From: Selaginella tamariscina
Taxonomy: Eukaryota > Streptophyta > Lycopodiopsida > Selaginellales > Selaginellaceae
Direction of reading: 5' to 3'
DNA length: 64,000 nucleotides
Assembly: GCA_003024785.1 (NCBI GenBank)
Contig: PUQB01000465.1
Span: forward strand, 88,501 to 152,500
Part shown: piece by piece, positions 35,661 to 48,467 of the stretch
Numbering within the stretch: position 1 is the first letter of the stretch
Layout: the number at the start of each line of letters is the position of its first letter
Position numbers and translations under genes: made by a program
Notes under the pieces: generated by a model
The model's input: only the letters and a program-made list of their open reading frames with translations
Database searches by the model: none
Told to the model about the DNA's origin: nothing

Positions 35661-36488
35661 CATAGTTACGAACACGGCCGAGATCCCAATCGTGTTCACC
35701 ATGTTTCACGAACACGGCCATGGGTCGTGTTCTCACGGCTATGTTCGTGAACAGTGTTTTATGTTACAAACATGGGCCGTGATCCTGGCGACCACGGCCC
35801 ATGTTCGTAACATGAAACACTATTCAAAATATTCTTGGCCGAATATACTCACGGAATATTCTTTCTAGGGTGCACATCGTCACACAACAATCCAAGGCAC
35901 AGCAGCAACAATCCAAGGCACAACAAGCATGGCGCAACAATCTAGCATACTGCGAAAGCATCCTTCTTCGCGATGGTGGGATGAGGTAAGTGTTCTTGAG
36001 AGTAGGGGGCATGGCCACAAATTATGGTCATGCAAATATTGCACAATGGTGAACAAGCTTAGTGGTGTTGATCGTGTGCGAGCTCATCTGTTGGAGAAGG
36101 CTCAGGCAAAAATGATCGTGATTACGACAAGTTTGTAAGCTACAAAGTCCCGGAGACAGTTCCTCATCCTGAAAACGAGCTTGAGTCAAGAGAGGAAGAG
36201 GAAGATGGAGATGACTCGAAGATCGTGAGGTTGAAGATGATGACGAGATGTAGGATATTTGAGTAGTTTATAGGTGTGAAGTAGTTTATGTGCAAAAAAA
36301 TACTAAGAATAATATAATAAAAAATAGCATATTCCTAGAATAATATAATTTAAAAATAGCATAATCCTAGAATATTCATTAGAATATTCGTGAGCCATCA
36401 TGAGCCGTGATTGTGTTCCGTGGTCGGGTTCCTAAAATCTGAAGCTCGTGTTTGTGTTTCGTGCTCCGTGTTCGTGTTCATAACTATG
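35661..36488 (+). mobile_element. Non-autonomous hAT-like insertion with 8-bp target duplication
   Basis: Terminal inverted repeats CATAGTTACGAACACG and CGTGTTCATAACTATG bound an 828-bp insertion. The flanks are ACCTCAGG (35653-35660) and ACCTCATG (36489-36496), an 8-bp duplication with one mismatch. The matching place in the left arm (about 24515) has a single TCCTCAAG and no insertion. Inside, GAACACGG-type motifs repeat near both ends, and an ORF at 35929-36138 encodes a BED-type zinc finger (RWWDEVSVLESRG, WSCKYC, GVDRVRAHLLE), typical of the N-terminus of hAT transposases. The catalytic domain is absent. The 8-bp duplication and the BED finger together fit the hAT superfamily. Confidence 0.82.
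35929..36138 (+). pseudogene. BED zinc-finger fragment of a hAT transposase
   Basis: It starts MAQQSSILRKHPSSRWWDEV and contains CKYC and RAHLLE spaced as in a BED finger. It ends at a stop after 69 codons. The following sequence has acidic coding-like traces (ENELESREEEED) in another frame to about 36250. This is a remnant of the DNA-binding part of the transposase, with the dimerisation and catalytic parts deleted. Confidence 0.6.
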
Positions 36489-37833
36489 ACCTCATGAAAT
36501 GAAAAAGAGTAAAAAAAGAAAGTGAAAGAATCGCATTGTTACTTGCATTCACATTGCCTTGCAACCATTCAATTATCATATTGAATTGTAAGTTTAATAT
36601 AAAAATCCCGAATCTAAGTAAATAAACAATATGACATTGACCTCATTCTTTAATTCAAAATAGAATTATTCCTTAAGAGTTACATCCCTCCAAAAATATC
36701 ACACATATGTATAAGTTGAAGTTGATAAAAATGTCTTGCTAAAAACAATAAAGATGATTGATGATAATACATTCTTGTTCAACATCACTAAACATGTTGG
36801 TGAAGTGCTCCCTAAATTGATTAAAATCCTATAAAACATAGACTTAATTATTAAGTGGAGATGAGAATTAAAAAAAAAATAAGAAAAATAAGTAAGATTA
36901 ATCCTATTGATGACAATTTGAGATCAATTTAATGACCCTTAATTGAGTTGTTATCATTAACCTGGTGAGCTAGACCCTTAACCTCTTATCTCTCTTTAGA
37001 ATTCGTTTGAATCTCCAAGCCCACTACATGTAAAATTGAGTGTTAATAGTGGCTAAATTCATATTAAGGATATTTTAATATGAAATATATATTCAGCATA
37101 CATATATAAAATGTTGCCCATTCCACTCCATGCTTTACCTTCTGAGCTGTGGGAATATGCAGTGGTGGCCTCTACATGAACGTCGGAAGGGTCCATGTAT
37201 AGAGGATTATGGAGTTCTGAAGTTTTACTGGGAAGTGCGAGCTTGCTATGGAGAGAGAGAGAGTACTGTTGCTTGGCCTGTAACAAGCATAGAAGAAAAG
37301 ATATGTCTATTGCAAATTGAAATTACAAATTAGCCCTCCTTGGTGGCCGATGCACAAGGAATTTATTCTGAGTACTTAGACAAGAACACAAGATGAAGAT
37401 GAACTAGAAGAACCCCTTCCCACTACTCGCTTGCCTGCTTATATAGTGGGTCAGGTGGTACTTGTCCATAACCTCGATGGCATCTCCCATTGGGTGACTT
37501 CAATACGACTAGGTACTGGGTCAACTATCTTAGCACACCTCCCTCATGCATGCCATCCTTTGTGCCTTGAATGGTTGGTCCGGGCGATCAGATCTAGCCT
37601 ATTGTCAGCTTTACCTAACACCTATCTTGATCTATCAGTGCCGCCTGATAGCTATCACTATCCACCCGTGCTGCCGTTTCGAGGTTGTTAAGGCCAACCA
37701 ATTGCCCAAGGTCTTGAACTCTGTCTGGGGTCGCTGCTCGTGCGTGTTGATTATCTGCTTTGATGGTGACCATACCACCACCAACCACTTGTGCCATCAT
37801 CTATAACAGTGAAGCATTTACTGTGTGACCAAT

Positions 37834-38085
37834 TCATGTAGTAAACACTCCATATGCAACAACACACTTGACACCTATCAATGTGCACAACCATTGTTGA
37901 GCATTGAAATTAGTTCTTTCTTTTAATCCCTTTCCTCCTCCGAATTTCCATGGCAGTAGATCTAAAATTCTTAAAGCCTCATAGACAACAGCACAACTCA
38001 CCCTAAGTCTTTCTATATATAACATGTTCGTGACCATAACAAAACCCCAACCTAGTGCAAAATTATCATATAATAACAAACGCAA
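37834..38085 (-). pseudogene. Unrecognised coding-like stretch in the right arm
   Basis: 83 codons, with LALGWGFVMVTNMLYIERL-like hydrophobic and SCAVVYEALRILDLLPWKFG segments. The upstream continuation HGWTGVFTFKSVDDVVKIL is broken by a shift. The left-arm copy (about 23040-23290) is more broken. It may be a fragment of a host gene duplicated with the arm; the family is not recognised. Confidence 0.3.
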
Positions 38086-39495
38086 AAGAATCTTAACAAC
38101 ATCATCAACACTCTTGAATGTGAAGACACCAGTCCAACCGTGAACTTACAAAGTACAATACAAAGCTGCATGACTGGTTCCTAACTACTTTGCAATGTCC
38201 TCCATTGTGTTCATATTGCAGGTTATGATAACCCACATTGTTGAAGAGACTTTACAAACAAAACCCAAAAAATCCATGCACAATCATGATTATCAATACC
38301 ATCTTGTTAGCAAAAACAAATAAATCATAACGTTGTCTTATCATAAAGATGCAAAAGTTGTTCTTATTTCCCCAAGTCCTATGTACCATAAATAGTTAAT
38401 TTGTAAATAATAAAAATGTAACATCTTACCACATAGCATCTTTTTAGTTTTAGATAAAATAGATTGAACCCCTTTAAACTTATGAACCAATCAATCCATG
38501 CAAAGAACAAACATAAAAACTAAGTACACTCTTCAAAATGTAGTCGATTTTTTAAATGGTAATTCTAAAAATTAGATTAAGTAAATGATAAAGAGATTAC
38601 GCGCAATGTATAATGAAAATGAAAACATAAATTTAAAGTTGTAATTGAGAAAATATCTTTTTTTTTTAATCCAAATGGATTTTGACATGTACATAATTGT
38701 TCTCCAATGCTCATTTCATTAATTTGACTAGTTCACAAGTGAGACAGCTACTCACTTTGTGAGCGAGTTGGTTCATGAAGTGAAAAGAGTCCTCACTTTG
38801 TCATTCAATATGATCACGAAGTGTAACAATAATTCCTATTGATTCAATAGTAATAAGAAAGAACTAATAATATTATATTACCAAGAGAAAGAATAAATGA
38901 ATTAACAATGTGAATACAATAATTAATTTATTAATTGAACAATACAATAATGAAACAAATTAGAACATGGCTATATTCATTCATCCTTAATGCAAGTTGT
39001 AACTAAAATGGGCATGGCTATAGTCCCATTTCCTAATAATTAGCAATTTTAGCTATTTAATTAGCATTTTCTAATATTAAAGGAATATTCTTTAGAATAT
39101 ATGTTTGAAAAGAGAATATTCTTTAGAATATTCTATTTTGTATTCTACCCTTTAATAAATTATAGCATTCATTGAACAAAAATTAATAACATTATAAAAG
39201 TAGAAGGTATTAAATTATATAATATATTGCCTAATATAACAATTAAGGAAGAGCATAAGAGGTACATTATATAAATATTGATGTTGTTATTAAAATATTA
39301 ATATTTAAATATAACATTATTAATTAAAAATTTGTAGTAGTAATAATATATATATAAATCCTATAATAATATAGTCAATCTTCCATATCATTTTTTAAAT
39401 TTATATAGTTAAGTATACAATTTGGTACTATTATTAAAGAGTTTATAATAATTATGAATATTAAATATATGATATTTTATAATTTTGTAATTGCT

Positions 39496-42400
39496 TTAAG
39501 CTTCAGAAAACATACATTCCCTTGCAGTTTTGTTAATCGTGACTTTATCAACGCATCCACCCATATCGAATGGATTTAACATTTATAAAACATGCTGGGT
39601 CTTTTTGATTGGGAGACCATGTTTTCTCTAGGCATCCATTATATCTTTCGCTCTCCTTCTCGTGTCGCCTTTTTTGTGGTTTGAACCATGCAACCTTAAC
39701 AATACTATTTTTTGTGATTACTTCAGGTGTGTCGATAATTTGACCCATCCAAATAGGCTGATTATATGACGCATCTGGAGTAATGAGAACCATCATTAGT
39801 TTTTGAAGATCCTTGCAGCAATCAAAGTATGCTTTAGGTTTTTGGTTCCTTTGTCCAACAAAGTGTGGGGTTTGCACTTCCACATCACTACTGGCTTCTA
39901 TGTCGTCTATGCTCAGTGATGTCATTTCAATCTCCTCTCGCCACCTTGTTTTAGGCCAGAAAGGGTGTTGCAATTCTGTACTTGTGACAGTAGGCCCTTC
40001 CAACTCTCGAACAACAGTCTCCCAATAGTGACCACATGCTTATATAGTTCTGAGTAACCAGTTGCCTTATCAGAATTCTTTGGCATCGATTTTTGAACCC
40101 ATGCCACATATTTTTTGATGCCATCAATAATAACCTCTTGTTCCTTGAGCTGGGCACTCAATGGAATAGGGTCTGGTTGTCCTTCTGGGAGAAGTGGCTT
40201 TCCATCCTCTCCACTTTTGAAGAGCATTAAGCCCTCTTTCGGTAACCACTCCTGCTCTGATGGCCGTAACTTGTACTGCATAATAGGTATACCATCTCGT
40301 ATGGAGAAAAAGAATTGTAGCGGCACAAGGTGACCAACTAAAGAATCACTCCCTTCTTTTATATACTCCTTGAGAAATTTTTTGAAGTCTGGCACCTCAG
40401 TCACAAGCAAAGCACAACTTTTTTTGGAGATGCAATTTTCAAAAAGATTCATCATATGCGGTAAGGTAAGTGCACTTGTCCTTTTTGTAGAGTTGGAGAC
40501 CTTGCTGAAGAACGCATCAATATCTTCATGAGTGTGACCAACCATAAGGAAACGTGATTGTTTCAAACACACCTTTGGCAACAAGCATTGACAAGTATGC
40601 TAGCACATATCTAGAAAATAAAAGTAAGTATGAGCTTGAGAAACCCTTAAGTAAAATGATTTACCTATTTTTGTTCTCGCCTGCACAATTATCCATCTGT
40701 AAAAGCAAATGACGAGGAAGCTTATTTGATGTTGAGGACACATGTACACTATTTGAGCTAGATCCCTCCACTGAACCAGAACTCTCAACAGGGCCATCTG
40801 TTTTTTGTGCAGGTTTGACAATGCCTCTCATATTCCCAAGTAGCCTCAAGTGCAGATGTGTTCATGAGAGCATTATGTAAAGGTTGAAGGTGTTGTTTCT
40901 TCACTTTGAGATCACTGATAGGACTTGTCTGTGAGTGGGCTTCAAGGTTTCTGAAACACATGGCTAACGACCCAATAGTGAAATTGGAGTCGCTAGACCA
41001 ATGTGGAAGTGAAAAGTGTCCATATGACTCACAACCGTGTCCATGTGTTAGCACACCTGTCAATGAAATCGGAAGTTTCATGACATTTCCAAGGCACTTT
41101 GGTGTTGCAAAGAGCTTTGGAATGCTGGTCTTTGAATGATCCATCTTGTCATGGATCAAGCACAGGTACTCTGATGGGCGTGACACAGAAAGCATGCGGT
41201 GTGCATAGTACTGAGACCGGCAAGTTTGTTGTGCAATCATGTGGGCCTCCATCTTCTTTTGAATGGTAGTGATCTCCACCAAGGTTTTTGCACAAGCCTC
41301 TGCAGCCTTCAATGATGTACAAGTGTCACACTTGGAAAAGCTAGAGTGTTTTGCAATCTCCACATCCTTAAAATGAGTATTCCATATGTTGTTGAAGGTA
41401 CCAGTGCAGATTGCTTGGAGCCCCATCAAACTGAGGCACTTGTTCACATGTTCACACAGCTTCAATTGAGTGTAGATTGAAGGCAAAACCTTGAGATTTT
41501 CCCTGACCCCTGCATTTGTGGTTCGGCATTTGTGAGGCATCCTGTCTGCATTTGCTTCCACAAAAGCCTTGAGTATCTCTATGGCTGCCATGATGTGAGA
41601 GCGGGTTTTGACCAAGCGAGTGTTCCCATGAACTGAGGTTCGCGCTCCATCTAGCCACTCATCCCTCCGACGGTAGAACGTGGTCTTTGGGATCCCGTAT
41701 ATACTGTACCAAGCTTTGAAGCAGATGGCCACCTTATTAAATACCATGGATGTACTCTGATAACCTGTGTCCGAGGCCATTCCATCAATACACCCAGTTA
41801 GTGCAGCATATACAAACTCATGCCTTTTTTTGGGTGAGCATACGAAAGACATGTCTACATTGGGTAATTTCATTCCGGTCTGCCATCTGACAACACTTCT
41901 TCTTGCAACAGTCAATCGTGGAAATGCTCGTAACACTTTCGGAAGATGTAGGATCCATCTTTACCCTCTTGCTGAAACTTGCAGGGGAAGATCTACAACC
42001 CATGAATCGCCTTTTTCTTACAATAGGACCAATGCAAGGAACCTCTTCAAATATGAGTTGTTCTTCCGGGTTGTTATTATTGAAATCCAACCCAGAATAT
42101 GTTGAACCATCTTGCCGTCTTAATTCAGATGTTCGCCACCTCACGAGGGATCCAGGATACAATGTGCCATTAGGTGAAACCTCTGTCACAACTACACCCA
42201 CGAAGTCGGACCCTAGTTTCTCTTCTGACACTGCTTCCATTGGATTTATAGCTGTGATGATGCCTCTTCCGACTTCAATCTCACGAAGAAAGAGAATCAC
42301 CTCATCCATCACAGCAGGCAAGCCATCATCTGGTAAACTCGTGCTACTATTTGTTTGTGACTCTGCATATTCTGTGTCAGCCTTGACTTCATCCAAATTC

Positions 42401-42597
42401 CACAATACAGGAGAACCCTCCTCAAATTCCATTCCCAGAACCTCAACATGCTTGTAAATGGTGTTCACCCATACGTACACACAAGATCCTTGGGCAATAT
42501 TGTGACATGATGCATTATTATCTCGAACTTCCACAGTTCCAGTGCCAACTATCTCGTTGTTCCGAAGAAGACATACTTTATCTCCAGTATTAAACAT
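39496..42597 (-). pseudogene. DUF7869-type transposase-like gene, unit B (most complete copy)
   Basis: Exon 1 is 42597-40665, the 54-bp intron 40664-40611, exon 2 40610-39496; without damage this would be about 1,000 residues. Order: an N-terminal domain (VCLLRNNEIVGTGTVEV; CVYVWVN) resembling the small TNP1-like domain of plant CACTA elements; a second small domain (GVVVTEV, LVRWRTSELRR); a cysteine cluster (CCKKKCCQM); FYRRRDEWLDG; CDTCTSLKAAEACAK; LIHDKMDHSKT; LLLQMDNCAGENKNR at the intron; MVGHTHEDIDAFFSKVS; then a tail with WFKPQKRRHEKESER. The D/D/ED-type acidic residues fit an RNase H-fold transposase, but this is inference. Frameshifts lie at about 41826 (short T run) and about 40034, with damage near 40810. 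It is divergent to the ParB-like gene across the repeat core. Confidence 0.75.
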
Positions 42598-42747
42598 ATT
42601 GTCCTGCACATAAATAATTGTATTATTTATGATATCTGTTTATGCAATATTTCTAAGAAATCTGAATTACGGTTACTTAATAATATGCATATGCAATAAT
42701 ACATAATTATGTTTAGAGATAATATCTCATGTTTGATTAATACAACT

Positions 42748-43215
42748 GATGGGCGGGATTAATCCCGCCCACGAATCCCTCCGACGAGGAACGGTCGGCG
42801 GGATTAATCCGCCGACTCCCGAGAGAGTCGGCGGGATTAATCCCGCCCACAATTCTTACGACGGGGAATGGGTGGCGGGATTAAACCCGCACATAACTCT
42901 CTCCAAAACTATGATTTCAAAGAGATCTCGGGATAAATCCTGTCCCCAAATCCTTAAAACAGGGATGTGGTGGCGAGATTAATCCCGCCACCCCTTCCCT
43001 GCCTCCTAAAATGGTTGGCGGGATTAATCCCGCCGACAACTCTTTCTAATAAATTCTGGTAACTCTTCATCAGTTGAGAAGGTTATCGGCGGGATTAATC
43101 CCGCCACTCTTTTTCAGTGGCGGAGAAGCATTGCCCGAGAGATGGTGGCGGGATTAATCCCGCCACCTCTTCGAAGAGGCGAAAAAGAAATGGCCGGATT
43201 AATCCCGCCGCCCCG
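42748..43215. repeat. Palindrome array 5, transposase side of unit B
   Basis: About nine palindromes are present. Compared with array 7 of unit C, five or six palindrome-spacer units between the GGAACGGTCGGCGGG flank and the CCCACAATTCTTACGACGGG flank are missing. The remaining units match almost base for base. Confidence 0.88.
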
Positions 43216-43375
43216 GTTAACCTAGAATATTAAGTTAAAAGGATATTTAAACGGGATAAATCCCTAACGGAATATATTATAATCCTAATGCATTCCTAAA
43301 CCCCTAAATTGTAATTTTAAGAGAGAATGTAAGAGAGTGAATCTTTATAAGTATTTTTAAATTTGTTTATAATAC

Positions 43376-43564
43376 TTACTTGTAAACAGCACTGAAGGCG
43401 CCGTGCTTTCCTATAAAGAATAGCACCCAATTTAATCTCGCTCCTGAGATGATCACTATGAAGAAAAAAGAAGATCTAAAGAGTGAAAAATACAGAAATG
43501 AAGAAACCCTTGCCGGAGAAAGAACCAGATCTGAATTTGAGTGGGAAATTAAATGCATTTTCAA
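43376..43564 (-). other. Conserved block with kinase-loop-like exon end, unit B
   Basis: Minus-strand copy of the block at 17384-17580, nearly identical, ending IGKHGAFSAVYK before a donor-like GTAAGTATT. It lies 780 bp upstream of the transposase ATG and reads in the same direction, which fits a leader exon or a captured fragment. Confidence 0.4.
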
Positions 43565-43639
43565 ATTTACATGTCAGACCGACAATACATATGTCAGAAA
43601 TTCAAATTTTTTAAAAAGAACAGAAAATAAAATTTAAGA

Positions 43640-44560
43640 TGAGTTGACACAAATATCCGACACTCTGACATATATACTCTCCAGTTCCAATGAGTATTTT
43701 AAAATTGCATTTAATGTTATTCAAGTGATTCAAGCTGTTTAATATTACGAAATTTTAGACTATATTCTACATTCTTAGTATTCAAGTATATTATATTATA
43801 TATATATATATATAAATATATACTTATACAATAAATAAATTGATTATTATTATGTATCATTTAAAATATATTCATAGTCTGTTTATTATTATTATTTTCT
43901 TAATTACTCGAGTATTTAGTTTTCATTTCCTAGTATCAATGGGATATTCTTTATATTTTATTAATATTTGAAGAATATTCTAATATTAAACCTGATTATC
44001 ATAATTAAATTAGTCTTGTTCTTAATTATTGCAGTAATTATTCTACATTTGTATATATTAATGGGATTTTCTCAATTAATTTGTTATTATTTCAAGAATA
44101 TTCATGTGTTAAACCTTATTATCAATATTAAATTAATATATATTTTAATATACATAATAATACATATTATTAATATATATTATATATAGTTTTAAATATA
44201 TATATTAATATCATTTCCTTAATTACTTGAGTAATTAATCTTCTTTATATTAATGGGATATTCTTTATTATTTTCTTATTATTCCAAGAATATTCCAATA
44301 TTAAACATGATTATGATAATTAATTTAGTTAATTATTTGAGTACTTAATTTACATTTGTATATATTAATGGGATTTTCTCAATTAATTTCTTATTATTTC
44401 AAGAATATTTCAATGTTAAACCTTTTTATCAATATTAAATTAATATATATTATTAAAACTATATATGGCTATATATTAGATAAAATCATATATTATTATG
44501 TATAATTTAAAATATGTTCATAGTGTGTTTATTAATATTATTTTCTTAATTATTCGATGT
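43640..44560. repeat. AT-rich repeat field, unit B
   Basis: Inverse of 16300-17300, with the same CCCATTAATATA and TAAGAAATTAATTGAGAAAA-type units. Differences include a rearranged TATA run near 44130-44200. Confidence 0.75.
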
Positions 44561-44789
44561 TTGTTTTTTGCACACATATATAAACACAATCATAAATTTA
44601 CACACGCATTACAAGAACTTACAAAACACATATGCACACACATGCACAACCCTAAACCAAACTGAAGAAATATGTTGCTTCTTTATTGAAAACATCATGT
44701 TCAACGCATGTATGATATATGTACTCAATCTGTGTGTATGTAACACATTGAATTTACATGTGTAATATTTATATTAAGCTTGTTGGGAG

Positions 44790-45370
44790 CAAACCCTAAA
44801 CCCTAAACCCTAAACCCTGTGTATACATGTGTGTACAAAAATAATTTTTCAACACTCTCTCTTCACACCATGCATGATCCATCCTAAACCCTAAACCCAA
44901 ACCCTAAACCCTAATATGTAACACAATGAATTTACTCATGTAATATGTATGTATGTCTGTGTGTATACACGTGTGATGTATATATGTGTACTCTGTATGT
45001 ATATATGTGTACTTTTGTCTTCTCTCATACATACACACCATGCATGATCCATGTTAATATGTACTGTCTCTCTTCTCTCAAACATACACACCATGCATGA
45101 TCTATAATATGTACTCGGTCTCTCAATATTATGTACTAATATGTATGTATGTCTGTGTGTATAATACACACCATGCATGATCCATAATATGTACTGTCTC
45201 TTCTCTCATATACTATGTATGTATATCTGTGTATAATATGTGTAAGTATATATGTGTACTAATATATGCAATGTGTACAAAAATAATTTTTCAACACTCT
45301 CTCTTCTCTCATACATACACACCATGCATGATCCATCCTAAATCCAAAACCCTAAACCCTAAAACCCATG
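44790..45370. repeat. Interstitial telomere-like repeats, unit B
   Basis: CCCTAAA tracts lie at about 44793-44818, 44884-44912 and 45347-45366. They alternate with TACACACCATGCATGATCCA copies, as in unit A2 inverted. The tracts have one to two units more or fewer than in A2. Confidence 0.85.
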
Positions 45371-45399
45371 TATATATGTATGTATGTCTATGTGTATAC

Positions 45400-45730
45400 A
45401 CGTGTGTATGTATATATTATGTGTATTAATATATGCAATGTGTATGTATGTATTGATACACATGAAACTTTAACACTCTCATGGACACACACATGTTAAA
45501 TCCCTGCATGATTTATATTTTTGGGGTGTATGTGATACACCCACGCACACGCACGCGCTATATAATGAAAGAATATTCGTTTAGGGCGAATCTATATTTT
45601 ATTCTTTTTAGGGTTTAAGTATATTCTCAGAAGGAATATTCTATTAGGGTTAATATATATATTTAATTCCTTTAGGGTTTAGGTATATTCTTAGGGTTTC
45701 AAGAGGCGGCGGCTGTGCACACAGGTGAGA

Positions 45731-45771
<41 letters not shown>

Positions 45772-46038
45772 ATATGTATAGGAGTGTGCGTATAAATTTA
45801 TTTATTAGTTTTATCTCTCGCACACACACGCACACTCCTGTGTATGTATATGTGTGTGTGGGTGTGTGTTTGTTTATCTGTATGATTTTATTTGTTTCGC
45901 TCACACACGCATACACACGATATACATATACACATATATATATATACCTATATACATATATACATACATATATTATGTGTACCAGTATCTGTAAAATTTT
46001 TTTTATTGATCTATCTCTCCCACACACACGCACACTGC

Positions 46039-46098
<60 letters not shown>

Positions 46099-46850
46099 AT
46101 CAATGCATATTAACAAATAGTATACAACACTAGTTTATATATATGCTTATATATTCATATGGGTTATATATCTATATACACACATATATATATGTGTGTG
46201 TTTATCTGTATAATTTTATTTATTTATTAGTTTTATCTCTCGCACACACACGCACACTCCTGTGTATGTATGTGTGTGTGTGTGTGTGTGTTTGTTTATC
46301 TGTATGATTTTATTTGTTTCGCTCACACACGCATACACACAATATACATATACACATATATATATACCTATATACATATATATACATACAACACTAGTTT
46401 ATATATATGCTTATATATTCACAGACTCTCTCTCTTTCTCTATGGATTATATATCTATATACACACATATATATGTGTGTGTTTATCTGTATAATTTTAT
46501 TTATTTATTAGTTTTATCTTTCGCACACACACGCACACTCCTGTGTATATATATGTGTGTGTTGTGTGTTTATCTGTATGATTTTATTTGTTTCGCTCAC
46601 ACGCATACACACGATATACATATACACACATATATATACCTATGTACACACATATATTATGTGTACCAGTACTGTATAATTTTATTTATTTATCTATCTC
46701 TTGCACACACACGTACACTCCTATACATACATACATACATATACATATATATATATATATATACACACAACACATATATATATGTGTGTGTTTTTATCTG
46801 TATAATTTTTTTATTATTAATTTTATCTCTCGCACACACGCTAAGCCCCT
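45400..46850. repeat. Leader-like stretch and TG/TA minisatellite field, unit B
   Basis: 45590-45730 is the conserved stretch with TTAGGGTTTAGG and GGCGGCGGCTGTG. 45735-46850 repeats the 150-200 bp unit with TTTTATCTCTCGCACACACA and ATTTTATTTATTTATTAG, with (TG)n and (TA)n tracts that differ in length from A2 and C. Confidence 0.83.
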
Positions 46851-46851
46851 C

Positions 46852-48135
46852 GAGCGGCGGGATTAATCCCGCGGATTCCGCTCATGAGGCTAACCGAAGA
46901 GCCTGCATAAGATCCTGCACGGAAGGCTAACCGAAGAGCCTGCATGACATGTCCTGCGTGTAAGGCGGCGGGATTAATCCCGCCGCCCAGGAAATTCACG
47001 CAGGACATGAACGGCGGGATTAATCCCGCCCCACGCTCATGCCCTTCGCGGAGGGCGGCAGGATTAATCCCGCCGCTCAGGCACTTCCGCAGGAATAAGT
47101 GGCGGGATTAATCCCGCCCCCACCCATCCCTGTTCAAAATGCCGCAGCCAATATATATGTGTGAGCGCATGATTTACGAGAGGGGCGGCGGGATTAATCT
47201 CTCCGAACCTTCATTGCCCAGTGGCGGGATTAATCCCGCCACCCTTTTTTTCCTCCATTGGTATGTTGAATCAATCCCGACTAACTCTGTTTGAGACGGA
47301 GAAGGTTTACAAAATACCAATGGAGGGAACTGAGAAGGTGGTGGGATTAATTTCACCATCCCTTACATGGTGGGCGGGATTAATCCCGCCGCGTACGCAT
47401 GCCCTTCGTGGAATCGGGCGGGATTTATCCCGCCGCCATTGGCCTGCCTCAAGGGCCTAGGCGGCGGGATTAATCCCGCAAAATTTCGCATAGGGCATTG
47501 GCGTTCGGCGGGATTAATCCCGCCGACTAAGGCCTGAGTGAAGGGCCTGGGACGCGGGATTAATCTCGCCGCGTACGCATGCCCTGGCGGAATCGGGCGG
47601 GATTTATCCCGCCGCCATTGGCCTGCCTGAAGTGCCTAGGCGGCGGGATTAATCCCGCCCGGTTCCGCACAGGGAATTGGCGTCCGGCGGGATTAATCCC
47701 GCTGCATAGGGATCGAGTGAAGGCCCTGGGCGGCGGGATTAATCCCGCCGAGTCTTCAATGCCTGTTGGAGGAATGAATCCCGCCACCCTTCTCTTTTTT
47801 CTCCATTGGTGAGTCGGACCAATCCCAAACGTTTCTGTCTGAGACGTAGAAGGTTTTCAACATACCAATGGAGAGAATGGAGAGAATTGGGAAGGTGGGG
47901 GGAAATTCATTTAACCATCACTTACATGGTGGGCGAGATTAATCCCGCCTCCTTTCTGGAGTCACTAAAGGGGTGTGAGAAATAAATCCTGCCCAGTTCT
48001 CTCTGAAACCGAGAAGGTGGCAAAGATTAATTCCGCACTCCCGTTCAAGGCCTCCAGAAAGGTGGCGAGATTAATCCCGCCCACTCTTTCAGGAGGCATT
48101 GAAGGGGTGGCGAGATTAATCCCACCGCACCTTCC
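46852..48135. repeat. Palindrome array 6, ParB-gene side of unit B
   Basis: About twenty-five palindromes 45-55 bp apart share spacers with arrays 3 and 8 (GAATTCACGCAGGACATGAA-like, GCATTGGCGTTCGG, TGGCCTGCCTGAAG). It ends with less regular copies near the inverted repeat at 48241. Confidence 0.88.
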
Positions 48136-48240
48136 ATGTGAATATATATGTGTATTAGTATATATAGTTGCATATCTCATTTTATTTACTTTTATCATCT
48201 TATCATAATATTTCGAGTAAAGCTAGGAATCTATGTAAAA

Positions 48241-48323
48241 CTGTCCAGAGCTCACATTGTTGGTGGTTCTAAAACGAAATGTTATCTTTCTTTTGCACTA
48301 ACACAAATGTGAGCTTCGGACAG
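48241..48323. repeat. 83-bp inverted repeat upstream of the ParB-like gene (B)
   Basis: Arms CTGTCCAGAGCTCACATT and AATGTGAGCTTCGGACAG; same loop as the A2 and C copies. The left arm has a small change (CATTGTTG for CATTTGTG). Confidence 0.75.
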
Positions 48324-48467
48324 TTAATTACGTCTACTTCTCTCTGTGTATTATTTTTGTATATTCGGGTTTATACAAGTGTGTGTGCGTTTTTATATAA
48401 TTTATATTATAGTGTATTATTTTTGCAGAAGGACGATTTGATCAAACAAGGAGATCGAGTCATTAGT

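Larger units (their letters stand above)
34965..39495. repeat. Arm-distal sequence of the right palindrome arm
   Basis: This is the inverse of 21426-25205, interrupted by the hAT-like insertion at 35661-36488. It starts near TTTACATACATATATGTAAA. It includes the inverse LTR-like piece (about 37110-37510), the single copy of the segment duplicated in the left arm, the coding-like stretch 37834-38085, and the TCACTTTGTGA inverted repeats (38700-38830). The rest is AT-rich and featureless. Confidence 0.7.

Noticed and set aside
41903..42457. Plus-strand 184-codon open frame opposite the transposase
   Set aside because: Antisense shadow of transposase exon 1; the minus strand carries the cysteine and acidic motifs.
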